A stretch of 64,000 nt of DNA, taken from the NCBI GenBank assembly GCA_963817065.1, contig CAWFMO010000001.1:248001-312000 (forward strand), in the 5' to 3' direction. The stretch's first letter is position 1. Each line of letters begins with the position of its first letter. The translations under genes were made by a program, and so were the position numbers. The notes beneath the pieces were generated by a model that did no database searches, was not told where the DNA came from, and saw nothing but the letters and a program-made list of their open reading frames with translations. Origin of the DNA: CAWFMO01 sp963817065. Lineage in GTDB: Bacteria > Actinomycetota > Thermoleophilia > Solirubrobacterales > 70-9. This document shows positions 17,217 to 24,563 of the stretch, one piece after another.

Positions 17217-17924
17217 TTAACGCCGCCTCCTCTGCTTCGCGTCCGGGGGCGGCTTTTTTCTGGGCTTGGGCTTCGGCTTGTTCAGCGGATGCCGGCTGAG
17301 ACGCTTGTCGGACGGGGTCTTGTCGCCGCCCGCCGCCTCGCGGCTCTCGAGCCGCTTCTCGGGCAGCACCTCGGCGCCGCGCTTGCCGAGCTGCTCGACC
17401 GCCTCGGCGGCGTCGCCGGGCTCGAGCGGGCCGTAGTAGCGCTCGTCGATCGATGCCATCGGGGCGATGTCGCAGGCGCCGAGGCACTCGAACCCCTCCA
17501 CGAATGCGGCGGCGTCCCCGCGCGCCTCGCCGGGCTTGACGCCGGCGGCGTCGCAAAAAGCCTCGAGCAGCTCGTCGCCGCCCTGGAGCCAGCAGGAGAT
17601 GTTGGTGCAGACGAGGACCGTGTGCTTGGGGTGCGGCTCGGTGCGGAAGAGGTCGTAGAAGGTCGCGATCGACTCGAGGTAGCCGGGCGTCAACCCCATG
17701 ACCGCGGCGGCCTGTTCGATCCCCTCGGGGGTGCACCAGCCATAGCGGCGCTGGACAGCCCAGAGCGCCGGGATCGTCGCCGAGCGAATCTGCGGGTAGC
17801 GCTTCATCGCCCGCTGGATCTCGCGCCGCAGCGCGGTCGGCACCTCGACCTCGGCGAGGTCGGGGACCGGCGCCGGGTCCCGCTCGGGCGTTCGACCTTC
17901 CGTCAGGGCCTGATCACGCGTCAT
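17217..17924 (-). CDS. nuoE: NADH-quinone oxidoreductase subunit E ([2Fe-2S] thioredoxin-like)
   Basis: 235 residues from ATG 17924, overlapping the nuoD stop (ATGA). The helical N-domain (ALRREIQRAM, YGWCTPEGIEQ, VMGLTPGYLESIATFYDLF) leads into the thioredoxin-like domain with N1a ligands C106, C111 (VCTNISC) and C147, C151 (FECLGAC). Typical NuoE is about 160-180 residues, so the C-terminal 50 residues are extra: a Lys/Pro-rich run (NKPKPKPRKKPP) ending DAKQRRRR, of which the last part is encoded by palindromic element C. Confidence 0.94.
   Translation of the reverse strand: MTRDQALTEGRTPERDPAPVPDLAEVEVPTALRREIQRAMKRYPQIRSATIPALWAVQRRYGWCTPEGIEQAAAVMGLTPGYLESIATFYDLFRTEPHPKHTVLVCTNISCWLQGGDELLEAFCDAAGVKPGEARGDAAAFVEGFECLGACDIAPMASIDERYYGPLEPGDAAEAVEQLGKRGAEVLPEKRLESREAAGGDKTPSDKRLSRHPLNKPKPKPRKKPPPDAKQRRRR
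17222..17259 (-). repeat. Palindromic mini-element C (end of nuoE); terminator-like on the plus strand
   Basis: Stem gccgcctcc 17222-17230 pairs with gggggcggc 17245-17253, loop tctgcttcgcgtcc as in elements A and B. On the plus strand it is followed by six T (17254-17259), so it has the form of an intrinsic terminator directed against antisense transcription. On the nuo strand it encodes the PPPDAKQRRRR tail of NuoE. Confidence 0.7.
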
Positions 17925-19192
17925 CGGTCCACGCCGCCGATGATCGGGTCGAGCATCGCCAGGTTCGCGATCAGGTCGGCGATGTAGCCCCCGACCGCCA
18001 TCTCGCGCATCGCCTGGAGGTTGACGAACGACGGGTCGCGGAAGTGGACCCGGGCCGGCCGCGACGATCCATCGGCGACCACAAAGCACCCAAGTTCGCC
18101 CCGGGGCGACTCGACCGGGTTGTAGAGCTCGCCCGGCGCCACCCGGAAGCCCTCGGTGACGAGCTTGAAGTGGTGGATCAGCGCCTCCATCGAGGTCGAG
18201 AGCTCGTCGCGCGGGGGCAGCGAGTACTTGCGGTCGTCGGCGCGGATCGGGCCCTCGGGCAAACCGTCGAGCGCCTGGCGGATGATCGCCACCGACTCGC
18301 GCATCTCCTGCATCCGCACCCGGTAGCGGTCGTAGCAGTCGCCGACGGTGCCGACCGGGACCGAGAACTCGAACTCCGGGTAGACGAGCCCGCCCTCGAC
18401 CTTGCGCAGGTCCCACGGCTCGCCGGCGGCGCGCAGCAGCGGCCCGGTGACCCCGAGCTCGAGCAGCCGCTCGCGGGAGACGATCCCGACGCCCTTGGTC
18501 CGGTTGAGGAAGATCTCGTTCTCGTCGAGCAGCGCCTCGTACTGGTCGATCCGGCTCGGCATCTCGTCGAGGAACCCGCGCAACTTGGGCTCGAAGCCGA
18601 GCGGGATGTCCTCCATCACGCCGCCGACCTGGAAGTAGCGCGTGTGCATCCGCTGGCCCGAGGACATCTCGAAGAGGTCGAGGATGTTGTCGCGCTGGCG
18701 GAACGTGTACCAGAACATCGAGATCGCGCCGAGGTCGAGAGCCGAGGTCCCGAGCCAGACGAGGTGGGACATGATCCGGTTGAGCTCCATGTGGATCACG
18801 CGCAGGTACTGGGCCCGGCGCGGGACCTCGAGCTCGACCAGCCGCTCGACGCAGCCGCAGAAAGCCTCCATCTGGAAGAAGTAGGAGAGGTAGTCCATCC
18901 GCTCGACGAACGGGATCACCTTCCAATAGGAGTGCTGCTCGCACGACTTCTCGATCCCGGTGTGCAGGTAGCCCATCACCGGCTTCAACTCGAGCACCTT
19001 CTCGCCCTGGAGCTCGACGATCAGCCGCAGCACCCCGTGCGTCGCCGGGTGGTGCGGGCCCATGTTGATCGTGAGAACTTCTTGTTCGCGGTCCACGGCT
19101 TCGCCATCAGCGCGCATGTCCTCGGCTTCGCCTGCGGGCATACGCGGTGGGGGCGCCGACGGGGTGGGCACCTTTGGCGTCACTGGTACCAC
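17921..19192 (-). CDS. nuoD: NADH-quinone oxidoreductase subunit D
   Basis: The 49-kDa quinone-site subunit, related to [NiFe]-hydrogenase large subunits. GPHHPATHGVLRL, GYLHTGIEKSCE, YFFQMEAFCGCVERL, ELNRIMSHLVWLGTSALDLGA (in parts) and the C-terminal DPIIGGVDR are all present. From GTG 19192 it has 423 residues, overlapping the nuoC stop. The first 26 residues (VPVTPKVPTPSAPPPRMPAGEAED) are encoded by palindromic element E. The native N-terminus is probably near MRADGEAVDREQ at ATG 19117, and that ATG is an alternative start. Confidence 0.94.
   Translation of the reverse strand: MVPVTPKVPTPSAPPPRMPAGEAEDMRADGEAVDREQEVLTINMGPHHPATHGVLRLIVELQGEKVLELKPVMGYLHTGIEKSCEQHSYWKVIPFVERMDYLSYFFQMEAFCGCVERLVELEVPRRAQYLRVIHMELNRIMSHLVWLGTSALDLGAISMFWYTFRQRDNILDLFEMSSGQRMHTRYFQVGGVMEDIPLGFEPKLRGFLDEMPSRIDQYEALLDENEIFLNRTKGVGIVSRERLLELGVTGPLLRAAGEPWDLRKVEGGLVYPEFEFSVPVGTVGDCYDRYRVRMQEMRESVAIIRQALDGLPEGPIRADDRKYSLPPRDELSTSMEALIHHFKLVTEGFRVAPGELYNPVESPRGELGCFVVADGSSRPARVHFRDPSFVNLQAMREMAVGGYIADLIANLAMLDPIIGGVDR
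19111..19180 (-). repeat. Palindromic mini-element E (start of nuoD)
   Basis: Stem cgcgcatgtcc 19111-19121 pairs with gggcatacgcg 19136-19146 (one mismatch, one G-T), loop tcggcttcgcctgc identical to that of element D. The tail ends gtgggcacctttggcgt. Minus-strand translation gives the N-terminal VPTPSAPPPRMPAGEAED of NuoD. Confidence 0.7.
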
Positions 19193-19428
19193 CCCGGCGA
19201 TTCCGGCTCGTCCTTGGTGAACAGCACCGGCTCGCCGCCGACCGGGAAGTCGCGCCGCTGCGGCCAGCCGACGTAGTCCTCGGGCATCAGGATCCGCGTC
19301 GGGTCGGGATGGCCTCCGAAGACGATCCCGAAGAAGTCGTAAGCCTCCCTTTCTTGAAACTCGGCCGTAGGGAAGAGTTCAACGCATGAGTCGATTTGTG
19401 GGAGCGGAGGCATGTCCTCGGTGCCCAT
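19180..19428 (-). CDS. nuoC: NADH-quinone oxidoreductase subunit C, C-terminal half (separate frame)
   Basis: 82 residues carrying the hallmark C-terminal NuoC motif: EFQEREAYDFFGIVFGGHPD, then RILMPEDYVGWPQRRDFP. Its ATG at 19428 lies inside the palindromic insertion F and overlaps the N-terminal fragment by 50 bases in another frame. Removing 67 bases (19405-19471) would join both halves in one frame and give a normal NuoC. The cell may make two polypeptides (by reinitiation at this ATG), or the sequence may be wrong, or the gene may be dead. The first eight residues (MGTEDMPP) come from the insertion. Confidence 0.85.
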   Translation of the reverse strand: MGTEDMPPLPQIDSCVELFPTAEFQEREAYDFFGIVFGGHPDPTRILMPEDYVGWPQRRDFPVGGEPVLFTKDEPESPGWYQ

Positions 19429-19765
19429 GCGGGCATGCCGGGTCTCGGCGCGACGACGTGGGCACCTTGGTCGGTTCTTTGAGAAGGGCTTTGACGTGAA
19501 GGCGTTCGACCCGCTCCATCGAGAGCAGCTCGTAGTGGACGGCGAAGCGCGGCTTGGCGGGCAGGTAGTCGGCGGCGTGGAGGCTGGCGAGGAAGGTGTA
19601 GCTCTGGGCCGGGGTGTCGCGCAGCCAGCCGAGCACGTCGAGGATCGCCTCGGGGTCGACGATCAGCGTCGCGATGTCGCGCTCGTGGCTGGTGCCGAGC
19701 ACCGATCCCTCGCGGACCTCGCCCAGCTCCTGGGCGATCAGCTCGAGTCCCGGAGCGTCGGGCAT
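19379..19765 (-). CDS. nuoC: NADH-quinone oxidoreductase subunit C, N-terminal half (frame broken by insertion)
   Basis: 128 residues from ATG 19765, which overlaps the nuoB stop by one base. Residues 1-97 are standard NuoC N-domain: DPEAILDVLGWLRDTP, SYTFLASLHAADYLP, FAVHYELLSMERVERLHVKALL. From about residue 100 the frame enters palindromic element F (TKVPTSSRRDPACPHGHRGH) and then runs out of frame to a stop at 19379. The expected continuation lies in the overlapping frame 19180-19428. Confidence 0.85.
   Translation of the reverse strand: MPDAPGLELIAQELGEVREGSVLGTSHERDIATLIVDPEAILDVLGWLRDTPAQSYTFLASLHAADYLPAKPRFAVHYELLSMERVERLHVKALLKEPTKVPTSSRRDPACPHGHRGHASAPTNRLMR
19405..19471 (-). repeat. 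Palindromic mini-element F, splitting nuoC
   Basis: 67 bases, not a multiple of three, between the in-frame halves of nuoC. Stem ggcatgtcc 19409-19417 pairs with gggcatgcc 19431-19439 (one G-T). Tail gtgggcaccttggt matches elements D and E. CCG occurs at both edges, consistent with a 3-base target duplication. The loop (tcggtgcccatgc) has lost the common gcttcgc core and holds the ATG of the downstream nuoC frame. Confidence 0.7.
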
Positions 19766-20382
19766 CAGGCGTCAGCGACCTCGGTCGCCGCGATCAGCTT
19801 CGCGGCCGCGAGCGCCTCGGGGTCGGGGCCGCCGGACTCGAGCCGCGCCCACTCCTCGGTCCCCTCGGCGTTGTAGCGCCGCCGCCAGCCGAGCTCGGGG
19901 TCGCCCTTGACCAGCCGCTGGAGCTTGTTGAAGCCGTGCAGCAGCGCCTCGGGGCGCGGCGGGCAGCCGGGGATGTGGATGTCGACCGGCATGAACTTGT
20001 CGGCGCCCTGGACCACCGCGTAGTTGGAGAACATCCCGCCCGAGGAGGAGCAGGCGCCCATCGCGATCACCCACTTGGGCTCGAGCATCTGGTCGTAGAC
20101 GCGGCGCACGACCGGCGCCATCTTGATCGAGACCCGACCCGAGAGGATCAGCATGTCGGCCTGGCGCGGCGAGGCCCTGAACGCCTCGGCGCCGAAGCGC
20201 GCGATGTCGTAGCGCGCGGTGACCATCGACATCATCTCGATCGCGCAGCAGGCGAGTCCGAAGGTGGCGGGGAAGATCGCGTTCGAGCGCGCCCAGTTGA
20301 GGACGTTCTCGAACTTCGTCGTCAGCAGCGCCTCCTCGACGTAGCGCTCCATCGCCTCGTCGGAGAGGTCGCCGCGCAGCAT
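19765..20382 (-). CDS. nuoB: NADH-quinone oxidoreductase subunit B (cluster N2)
   Basis: The PSST subunit holding cluster N2 next to the quinone site. 205 residues from ATG 20382 (MLRGDLSDEAMERY). Ligands: tandem C45-C46 (FGLACCAIEMM), C111 (MGACSSSGGMF) and C140 (HIPGCPPRPEALL). The reading frame continues upstream through out-of-frame nuoA sequence, which is rejected. It follows nuoA after 32 bases and is coupled to nuoC by a one-base overlap. Confidence 0.96.
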   Translation of the reverse strand: MLRGDLSDEAMERYVEEALLTTKFENVLNWARSNAIFPATFGLACCAIEMMSMVTARYDIARFGAEAFRASPRQADMLILSGRVSIKMAPVVRRVYDQMLEPKWVIAMGACSSSGGMFSNYAVVQGADKFMPVDIHIPGCPPRPEALLHGFNKLQRLVKGDPELGWRRRYNAEGTEEWARLESGGPDPEALAAAKLIAATEVADA

Positions 20383-20414
20383 GTCGCGGGCGCGAAGCTG
20401 GCGCGACCGAAGCT

Positions 20415-20774
20415 CTATTTCCAATCGAGCGCCCCCCGGCGCCAGACGAAGACCAGCGCTACCGCGAGCAGGAAGACGAAGACCGAGATCTCGGCGAGCA
20501 CGAAGACGCTGTCCGCAGACTTGAGGATCGAGGCGACGGGATAGAGGAACACCACCTCGATGTCGAAGAGAATGAACAGCATCGCGATCAGGTAGAAGCT
20601 GACCCCGAAGCGGAAGGTCTTCGAGACCTCGCTCGGCAGGCCGCACTCGTAGGGATCGCCCTTGGCCTGGTTCGGCCGCTTCGACCCGATCAGACCGTTG
20701 AGAAGCGCAAACGCAGTGCCGACGACCAGTCCGAGGCCGGCAAAGACGAGGACGGGTAGGTAGCTCTGCAGCAA
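20415..20774 (-). CDS. nuoA: NADH-quinone oxidoreductase subunit A
   Basis: First gene of the operon; 119 residues, three helices. NuoA motifs: NQAKGDPYECGLP with the conserved Cys loop, FRFGVSFYLIAMLFILFDIEVVFLYPVA and the C-terminal VFVWRRGALDWK. I chose TTG 20774, because GAGAGAGG lies 4-5 bases upstream and the resulting length is normal. The in-frame ATG at 20831 would translate the leader (PRPPRRRPGERGK) and overlap the likely promoter. Confidence 0.92.
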   Translation of the reverse strand: MLQSYLPVLVFAGLGLVVGTAFALLNGLIGSKRPNQAKGDPYECGLPSEVSKTFRFGVSFYLIAMLFILFDIEVVFLYPVASILKSADSVFVLAEISVFVFLLAVALVFVWRRGALDWK

Positions 20775-20819
20775 CTTGCCTCTCTCTCCCGGCCGACGCC
20801 GGGGCGGTCGTGGGACCGG

Positions 20820-20825
20820 GTTATA
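20820..20825 (-). promoter_or_regulatory. Candidate -10 box of the nuo operon
   Basis: TATAAC on the minus strand, 46 bases before the nuoA TTG, in an AT-rich patch of an otherwise GC-rich 110-base divergent region. No convincing -35 at 17 bases was found. Placement is by composition and distance only. Confidence 0.35.
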
Positions 20826-20885
20826 CATCAACCTTTGTGACAGCTTGTTACATAGTGAGCTTCCGCATCAGAGAGCGAAAAACCC

Positions 20886-21320
20886 ATGGTTGACGTCCAC
20901 ATCATCCTCGGCGCCGCCGTCCTCCTCTCGAGCCTCGTGACCGGGGTCTGGGGAGGGCTCGCGTGGTACCGCGAGCGGCCGTCGGTCGGCTTCTGGTTCG
21001 CCTTGCGGATCACGCAGGTCGCGGTATCGGTCCAGGTGATGGTCGGCACCCTGTTGCTCTTCCTCGGCCACGAGGCCGAGGACGTCCTCCACTACGTCTA
21101 CGGCGGACTGCCGCTGCTCGTCTCGCTGTTCGCCGAGGGCGCCCGCGCCGGCGCGGCGAATCAGGAGATCGGCGACACCGACTTCGAGGCGCTGCCGCCC
21201 GAGCGCCAGCGGCTGCTCGCGCTCGCGATCGTCCGCCGCGAGACCGGGATCATGGCGATCTCCTGCGTCGTGATCTTCTTCCTCGCCCTGCGCGCGGCGG
21301 GGACCAGCACCCTGTTTTAG
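20886..21320 (+). CDS. Conserved four-helix membrane protein divergent from nuoA
   Basis: 144 residues with four hydrophobic helices: HIILGAAVLLSSLVTGVWGG, LRITQVAVSVQVMVGTLLLFLG, DVLHYVYGGLPLLVSLFAEGAR and MAISCVVIFFLALRAAG. His residues at the start of TM1 and TM3 and one between them could bind heme, but no established motif is visible. It is transcribed away from nuoA across a short divergent region and is convergent with a flavin reductase (4-base overlap). I do not recognise a named family. Its location suggests a respiratory role; that is inference. Confidence 0.65.
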   Translation: MVDVHIILGAAVLLSSLVTGVWGGLAWYRERPSVGFWFALRITQVAVSVQVMVGTLLLFLGHEAEDVLHYVYGGLPLLVSLFAEGARAGAANQEIGDTDFEALPPERQRLLALAIVRRETGIMAISCVVIFFLALRAAGTSTLF

Positions 21321-21793
21321 GCTCCGAGCCCCCGGTACTCGCCGCCGTGGAAGACCAGCGGCTCGCCGCCCGGCGCCTCGGAGTCGACCACCGCGCCGGT
21401 CAGGATCAGGTGGTCGCCGCCCTCGAGCAGCTCGCGCAGCTCGCAGCGAAACCAGGCGACCGCGCCGTCGATCCGCGGCACGCCGTCGCGCTCGCGCCAG
21501 CCGACGCCCTCCCACTTCGAGGGCTCGGGGCCCTTGGACGCAAAGCGGCGCGCGAGCTCCTCCTGGCCGGCAGCGAGCACGTTGATCGCGAAGCAGCCGG
21601 AGCTGCGGACCGAGGAAAGCGTCCGCGAGCCGCGGTCGAGCGCCGCCAGCATCAGCGGCGGATCGAGCGAGAGCGAGGTGACCGCGTTGGCGGTCGCGCC
21701 CGACGGTCCACCGGTCCCGATCGCGGTCACGACCGTGACTCCGGTCGGGAAAGCGCGCAGGGCGTCGCGGAAGCTGTCGGGGTCGGCGGCCAA
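21317..21793 (-). CDS. Flavin reductase domain protein (FMN-binding split barrel)
   Basis: 158 residues from a probable TTG at 21793. The flavin-reductase-like pattern is clear: FRDALRAFPTGVTVVT, GATANAVTSLSLDPPLMLAALDR (in parts), FAINVLAAGQEELARRFA, and GGDHLILTGAVVDSE near the end. These proteins reduce FMN with NAD(P)H, often for a partner monooxygenase; none is adjacent. The frame stays open far upstream through antisense of serS, so the start is uncertain. It is divergent from a cytochrome c gene with about 30 bases between. Confidence 0.82.
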   Translation of the reverse strand: MAADPDSFRDALRAFPTGVTVVTAIGTGGPSGATANAVTSLSLDPPLMLAALDRGSRTLSSVRSSGCFAINVLAAGQEELARRFASKGPEPSKWEGVGWRERDGVPRIDGAVAWFRCELRELLEGGDHLILTGAVVDSEAPGGEPLVFHGGEYRGLGA

Positions 21794-21823
21794 GTTCGGG
21801 CGGTGAAAGTATGATGCCGCCGC

Positions 21824-22237
21824 GTGGGTGGGCTTCGGCGACCGATCTCGATCGTGGTGCTCTCGGCGGCGGCATTGGCCGGCGCCGGGTGCGGCACGCA
21901 GGGCGTGGACGTCCCCGAGGACGACGCGGCCCATCCCGGCGCGGTGCTGTTCGCCGAGCGCTGCTCGGGCTGCCACACGCTGAAGGCCGCCGGGGCGCAG
22001 GGCTCGGGCACGCGCGCCGTCCGCGCACAGGGCCCGAACCTCGACCAGCGCACCGAGACCTACGAGGACGCGCTGTTCGCGATCCGCAACGGCGGCTTCT
22101 CGGGGTCGATCATGCCCCAGAACATCGTCGTCGGCGACGAGGCCGAGGCGGTCGCCCGCTTCGTCGAGGAGTACGCGGGCACCGAGGCGCAGACGACGCC
22201 GAAGCCCGGCGAAGCTGTCGATGACGGCGGCCCGTAG
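21824..22237 (+). CDS. Lipoprotein cytochrome c, monoheme
   Basis: 137 residues from GTG 21824. A signal sequence ends in a lipobox (LAGAGCG), so the mature protein is membrane-anchored outside the cell. One heme site CSGCH with a distal Met candidate in SIMPQN, typical of small class I cytochromes. It may act as an electron carrier near the terminal oxidase; no partner is adjacent. The stop TAG is directly followed, in the same frame and 6 bases later, by the serS coding sequence, which has no normal start codon. Confidence 0.85.
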   Translation: MGGLRRPISIVVLSAAALAGAGCGTQGVDVPEDDAAHPGAVLFAERCSGCHTLKAAGAQGSGTRAVRAQGPNLDQRTETYEDALFAIRNGGFSGSIMPQNIVVGDEAEAVARFVEEYAGTEAQTTPKPGEAVDDGGP

Positions 22238-22243
22238 GTAGTC

Positions 22244-23521
22244 ACGCTTGACCTGAAGCGCATCCGGGAGGACCCCGAGGCCGCGCGGATCGCGATCGCG
22301 CGCCGGGGGGAGGAGGCCGCCAAAGCCCTCGACCGCGTCCTCGAACTCGACGAGCGCAGGCGCGCCCTGCTGCCCGAGATCGAGAAAGGTCGCGGCCGCC
22401 AGAACAAGGCCAACGACGCGATCGCCGAAGCGAAGCGCGCCGGCGACGGCGCCGAGGACGCGATCGCCGAGATGCGCGAGGTCGCGGGCCGGGTCAAGCA
22501 GCTCGAGAAGGAGCTCGGCGAGGTCGAGGCCTCGCGCGACGAGGTCGCCGCCTCGCTGCCGAACTTCGCGCACCCGGACGCCCCGGAGGGCGAGACCGAA
22601 GAGGAAGCGGTCGTTCTGCGGGAGGTCGGCGACGTGCCCGACTTCTCCTTCGAACCGCTCGACCACCTCGAGCTCGGCGAGCGCCACGGCTGGATCGAGG
22701 TCGAGGCGGCCGCGAAGCTCTCCGGCGCCCGCTTCGCCTACCTGCTCGGCGACCTCGTGATGGTCGAGATGGCGCTCGTCCGCTTCGCGCTCGAGACCCT
22801 GCGCGAGCGCGGCTTCACCCCCGCGGTCCCGCCGGTCCTCGTCCGCGAGCACGCGCTCCACGGCACCGGCTTCTTCCCCGGCGAGCGCGAGATGATCTAC
22901 GAGGTCCCCAAGGACGAGCTCTTCCTCGTCGGCACCTCCGAGGTCTCATTGGCGGGTCTGCACGCCGACCAGATCATCGAGCCCGGCAAGCTGCCGCTCC
23001 GCTACGCGGGCTTCTCGACCTGCTTTCGGCGCGAGGCCGGCGCCGCGGGGCGCGACACGCGAGGCATCTTCCGCGTCCACCAGTTCGACAAGGTCGAGAT
23101 GTTCTCGTTCGTCGAGCCCTCGGAGTCGGAAGCCGAGCACGAGCGGATCCTCGCGATCGAGGAGGAGATCCTGACCGCGCTCGAGATCCCCTACCGCGTC
23201 GTCGACATCCCGATCGGCGACCTCGGGGCGCCGGCGGCGCGCAAGTTCGACCTCGAGGGCTGGATCCCGAGCCAGCGGCGCTATCGCGAGCTGACCTCGT
23301 GCTCGAACACCACCGACTTCCAGGCAAGGCGGCTCGACGCCCGGTTCAGGCCCGAGGCGGGGGCATCGCCCGAGTACCCGCACACCCTGAACGGGACGGC
23401 GATCGCGGTCGGGCGGGTTCTGATCGCGCTCTTGGAGAACGGGCAGCGAGAAGGCGGTACGGTGGGTATGCCCGAGGCGCTCCGACCCTACGGCGTCGCT
23501 TCCGATATACCACTTAAATGA
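22244..23521 (+). CDS. serS: Seryl-tRNA synthetase (apparent ACG start)
   Basis: Class II synthetase charging tRNA-Ser. The N-terminal coiled-coil arm (LDLKRIREDPEAARIAIARRG onward, read in parts), motif 2 (FSTCFRREAGAAGRDTRGIF) and motif 3 (LNGTAIAVGRVLIALLENGQ) are all present. SerS normally begins M-LDLK; here the codon before CTT GAC CTG AAG is ACG (22244). No ATG, GTG or TTG occurs in frame until ATG 22472, which would delete the tRNA-binding arm. From ACG it has 425 residues, the normal length. ACG initiation, a T-to-C error, or readthrough of the cytochrome UAG are the options. The stop overlaps the next gene (ATGA). Confidence 0.88.
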   Translation, partial: TLDLKRIREDPEAARIAIARRGEEAAKALDRVLELDERRRALLPEIEKGRGRQNKANDAIAEAKRAGDGAEDAIAEMREVAGRVKQLEKELGEVEASRDEVAASLPNFAHPDAPEGETEEEAVVLREVGDVPDFSFEPLDHLELGERHGWIEVEAAAKLSGARFAYLLGDLVMVEMALVRFALETLRERGFTPAVPPVLVREHALHGTGFFPGEREMIYEVPKDELFLVGTSEVSLAGLHADQIIEPGKLPLRYAGFSTCFRREAGAAGRDTRGIFRVHQFDKVEMFSFVEPSESEAEHERILAIEEEILTALEIPYRVVDIPIGDLGAPAARKFDLEGWIPSQRRYRELTSCSNTTDFQARRLDARFRPEAGASPEYPHTLNGTAIAVGRVLIALLENGQREGGTVGMPEALRPYGVASDIPLK

Positions 23522-24156
23522 GTAAGAACGGCCACCCGAATACCGTCGTCCTCTGCGACGACCACGAGATCGTCCGCGAGGCGATCAAGGCGCGGATGGC
23601 CGACTCGAAGGGGGTCGAGATCGTCGGCGAGGCCGAGGACGGCGACGAGGTCGTCGACCGCGTCTCCGAGCTCGAGCCCGACGTCGCGATCATCGACATC
23701 GAGCTCCCGGGGACCGACGGAATCGAGGCGACGCGCAAGATCCTCGAGGCGAGGCCGGAGACCAAGGTCATCGTCTTCACCGCCCACGCCCAGCCCGACC
23801 TGCTCTCGCTCGCGATGCGCGCCGGGGCCTCGGGCTACGTGCTCAAGTCGGCGCCCTCCGACGACATCGCCAAGGCGGTCGAGGCCGTCGCGGCCGGCGA
23901 CACCTTCGTCGGCGCCGACCTCAAGAAGGCCGGCGACGGCGAGCTTCAGAAGCTGCTCGACCTGACCCCGCGCGAGCGCCAGGTCCTCGAGCTGCTCGCC
24001 GAGGGCCTCCGGGTCAAGGCGATCGCCGAGAAGCTCACCCTCTCGCCGGCGACCGTCCACACCCACGTCCGTAACGCGATCGCCAAGCTCGAAGTCGACA
24101 CCCGCACCGAAGCCGTCGCGCTCGCGGTGCGGTTCAGTTACCTCGGCGCTTCGTAG
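23518..24156 (+). CDS. NarL/FixJ-type response regulator
   Basis: 212 residues. Receiver domain with acidic pair D14-D15, phospho-acceptor D60 (VAIIDIELPG), T88 and K110. A LuxR-type helix-turn-helix follows at about 149-191 (LTPRERQVLELLAEGLRVKAIAE, then ATVHTHVRNAIAKL). Translationally coupled to serS, with no sensor kinase nearby, so its signal is unknown. Convergent with msrB, 2 bases apart. Linkage of an orphan regulator to serS suggests co-expression only. Confidence 0.92.
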   Translation: MSKNGHPNTVVLCDDHEIVREAIKARMADSKGVEIVGEAEDGDEVVDRVSELEPDVAIIDIELPGTDGIEATRKILEARPETKVIVFTAHAQPDLLSLAMRAGASGYVLKSAPSDDIAKAVEAVAAGDTFVGADLKKAGDGELQKLLDLTPRERQVLELLAEGLRVKAIAEKLTLSPATVHTHVRNAIAKLEVDTRTEAVALAVRFSYLGAS

Positions 24157-24158
24157 CT

Positions 24159-24554
24159 CTACTTTTCGTCGAGCTCCAAAGCAGCTGAGTTGATGCAGAA
24201 GCGCTGGCCGGTCTTGTCGGCCGGGCCGTCGTCGAAGACGTGGCCGAGGTGGCTGCCGCAGCGGGCGCAGACGACCTCGGTGCGCTTCATGCCCATCGTG
24301 CTGTCGTCGCGGAGCTCGACGTTCGTGTCCTCGGAGGGCTCCCAGAAGCTCGGCCAGCCGGTCCCAGAGTCGAACTTGGTGTCGGAGTCGAAGAGCTCGA
24401 GCCCGCAGGCGGCGCAGCGGTACATGCCGTCGGACTTCTCGTCGTTGTAGATGCCCGTGAAGGGCGGCTCGGTGCCGGCCTCGCGGAGGACCTTGTACTG
24501 CTCGGGCGAGAGCTCCTTGGCCCACTCCTCGTCGGACTTCTCGATCTTCTCCAT
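24159..24554 (-). CDS. msrB: Peptide-methionine (R)-S-oxide reductase
   Basis: 131 residues. Reduces methionine-R-sulfoxide in proteins. Two zinc CxxC pairs: C47/C50 (CAAC) and C96/C99 (CARC). Catalytic C120 lies in RFCINSAAL; FDSGTGWPSFW is the conserved substrate loop. No resolving Cys is seen elsewhere, so thioredoxin probably recycles it directly or through another thiol. No signal peptide, so it is cytosolic. The methyltransferase gene starts upstream on the same strand, 9 bases before it. Confidence 0.95.
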   Translation of the reverse strand: MEKIEKSDEEWAKELSPEQYKVLREAGTEPPFTGIYNDEKSDGMYRCAACGLELFDSDTKFDSGTGWPSFWEPSEDTNVELRDDSTMGMKRTEVVCARCGSHLGHVFDDGPADKTGQRFCINSAALELDEK

Positions 24555-24563
24555 CGACCCAGG

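Noticed and set aside
20775..20831. Longer NuoA start at ATG 20831
   Set aside because: The extra residues are Arg/Pro-rich and overlap the AT-rich promoter patch; TTG 20774 has a ribosome binding site and gives the normal NuoA length.
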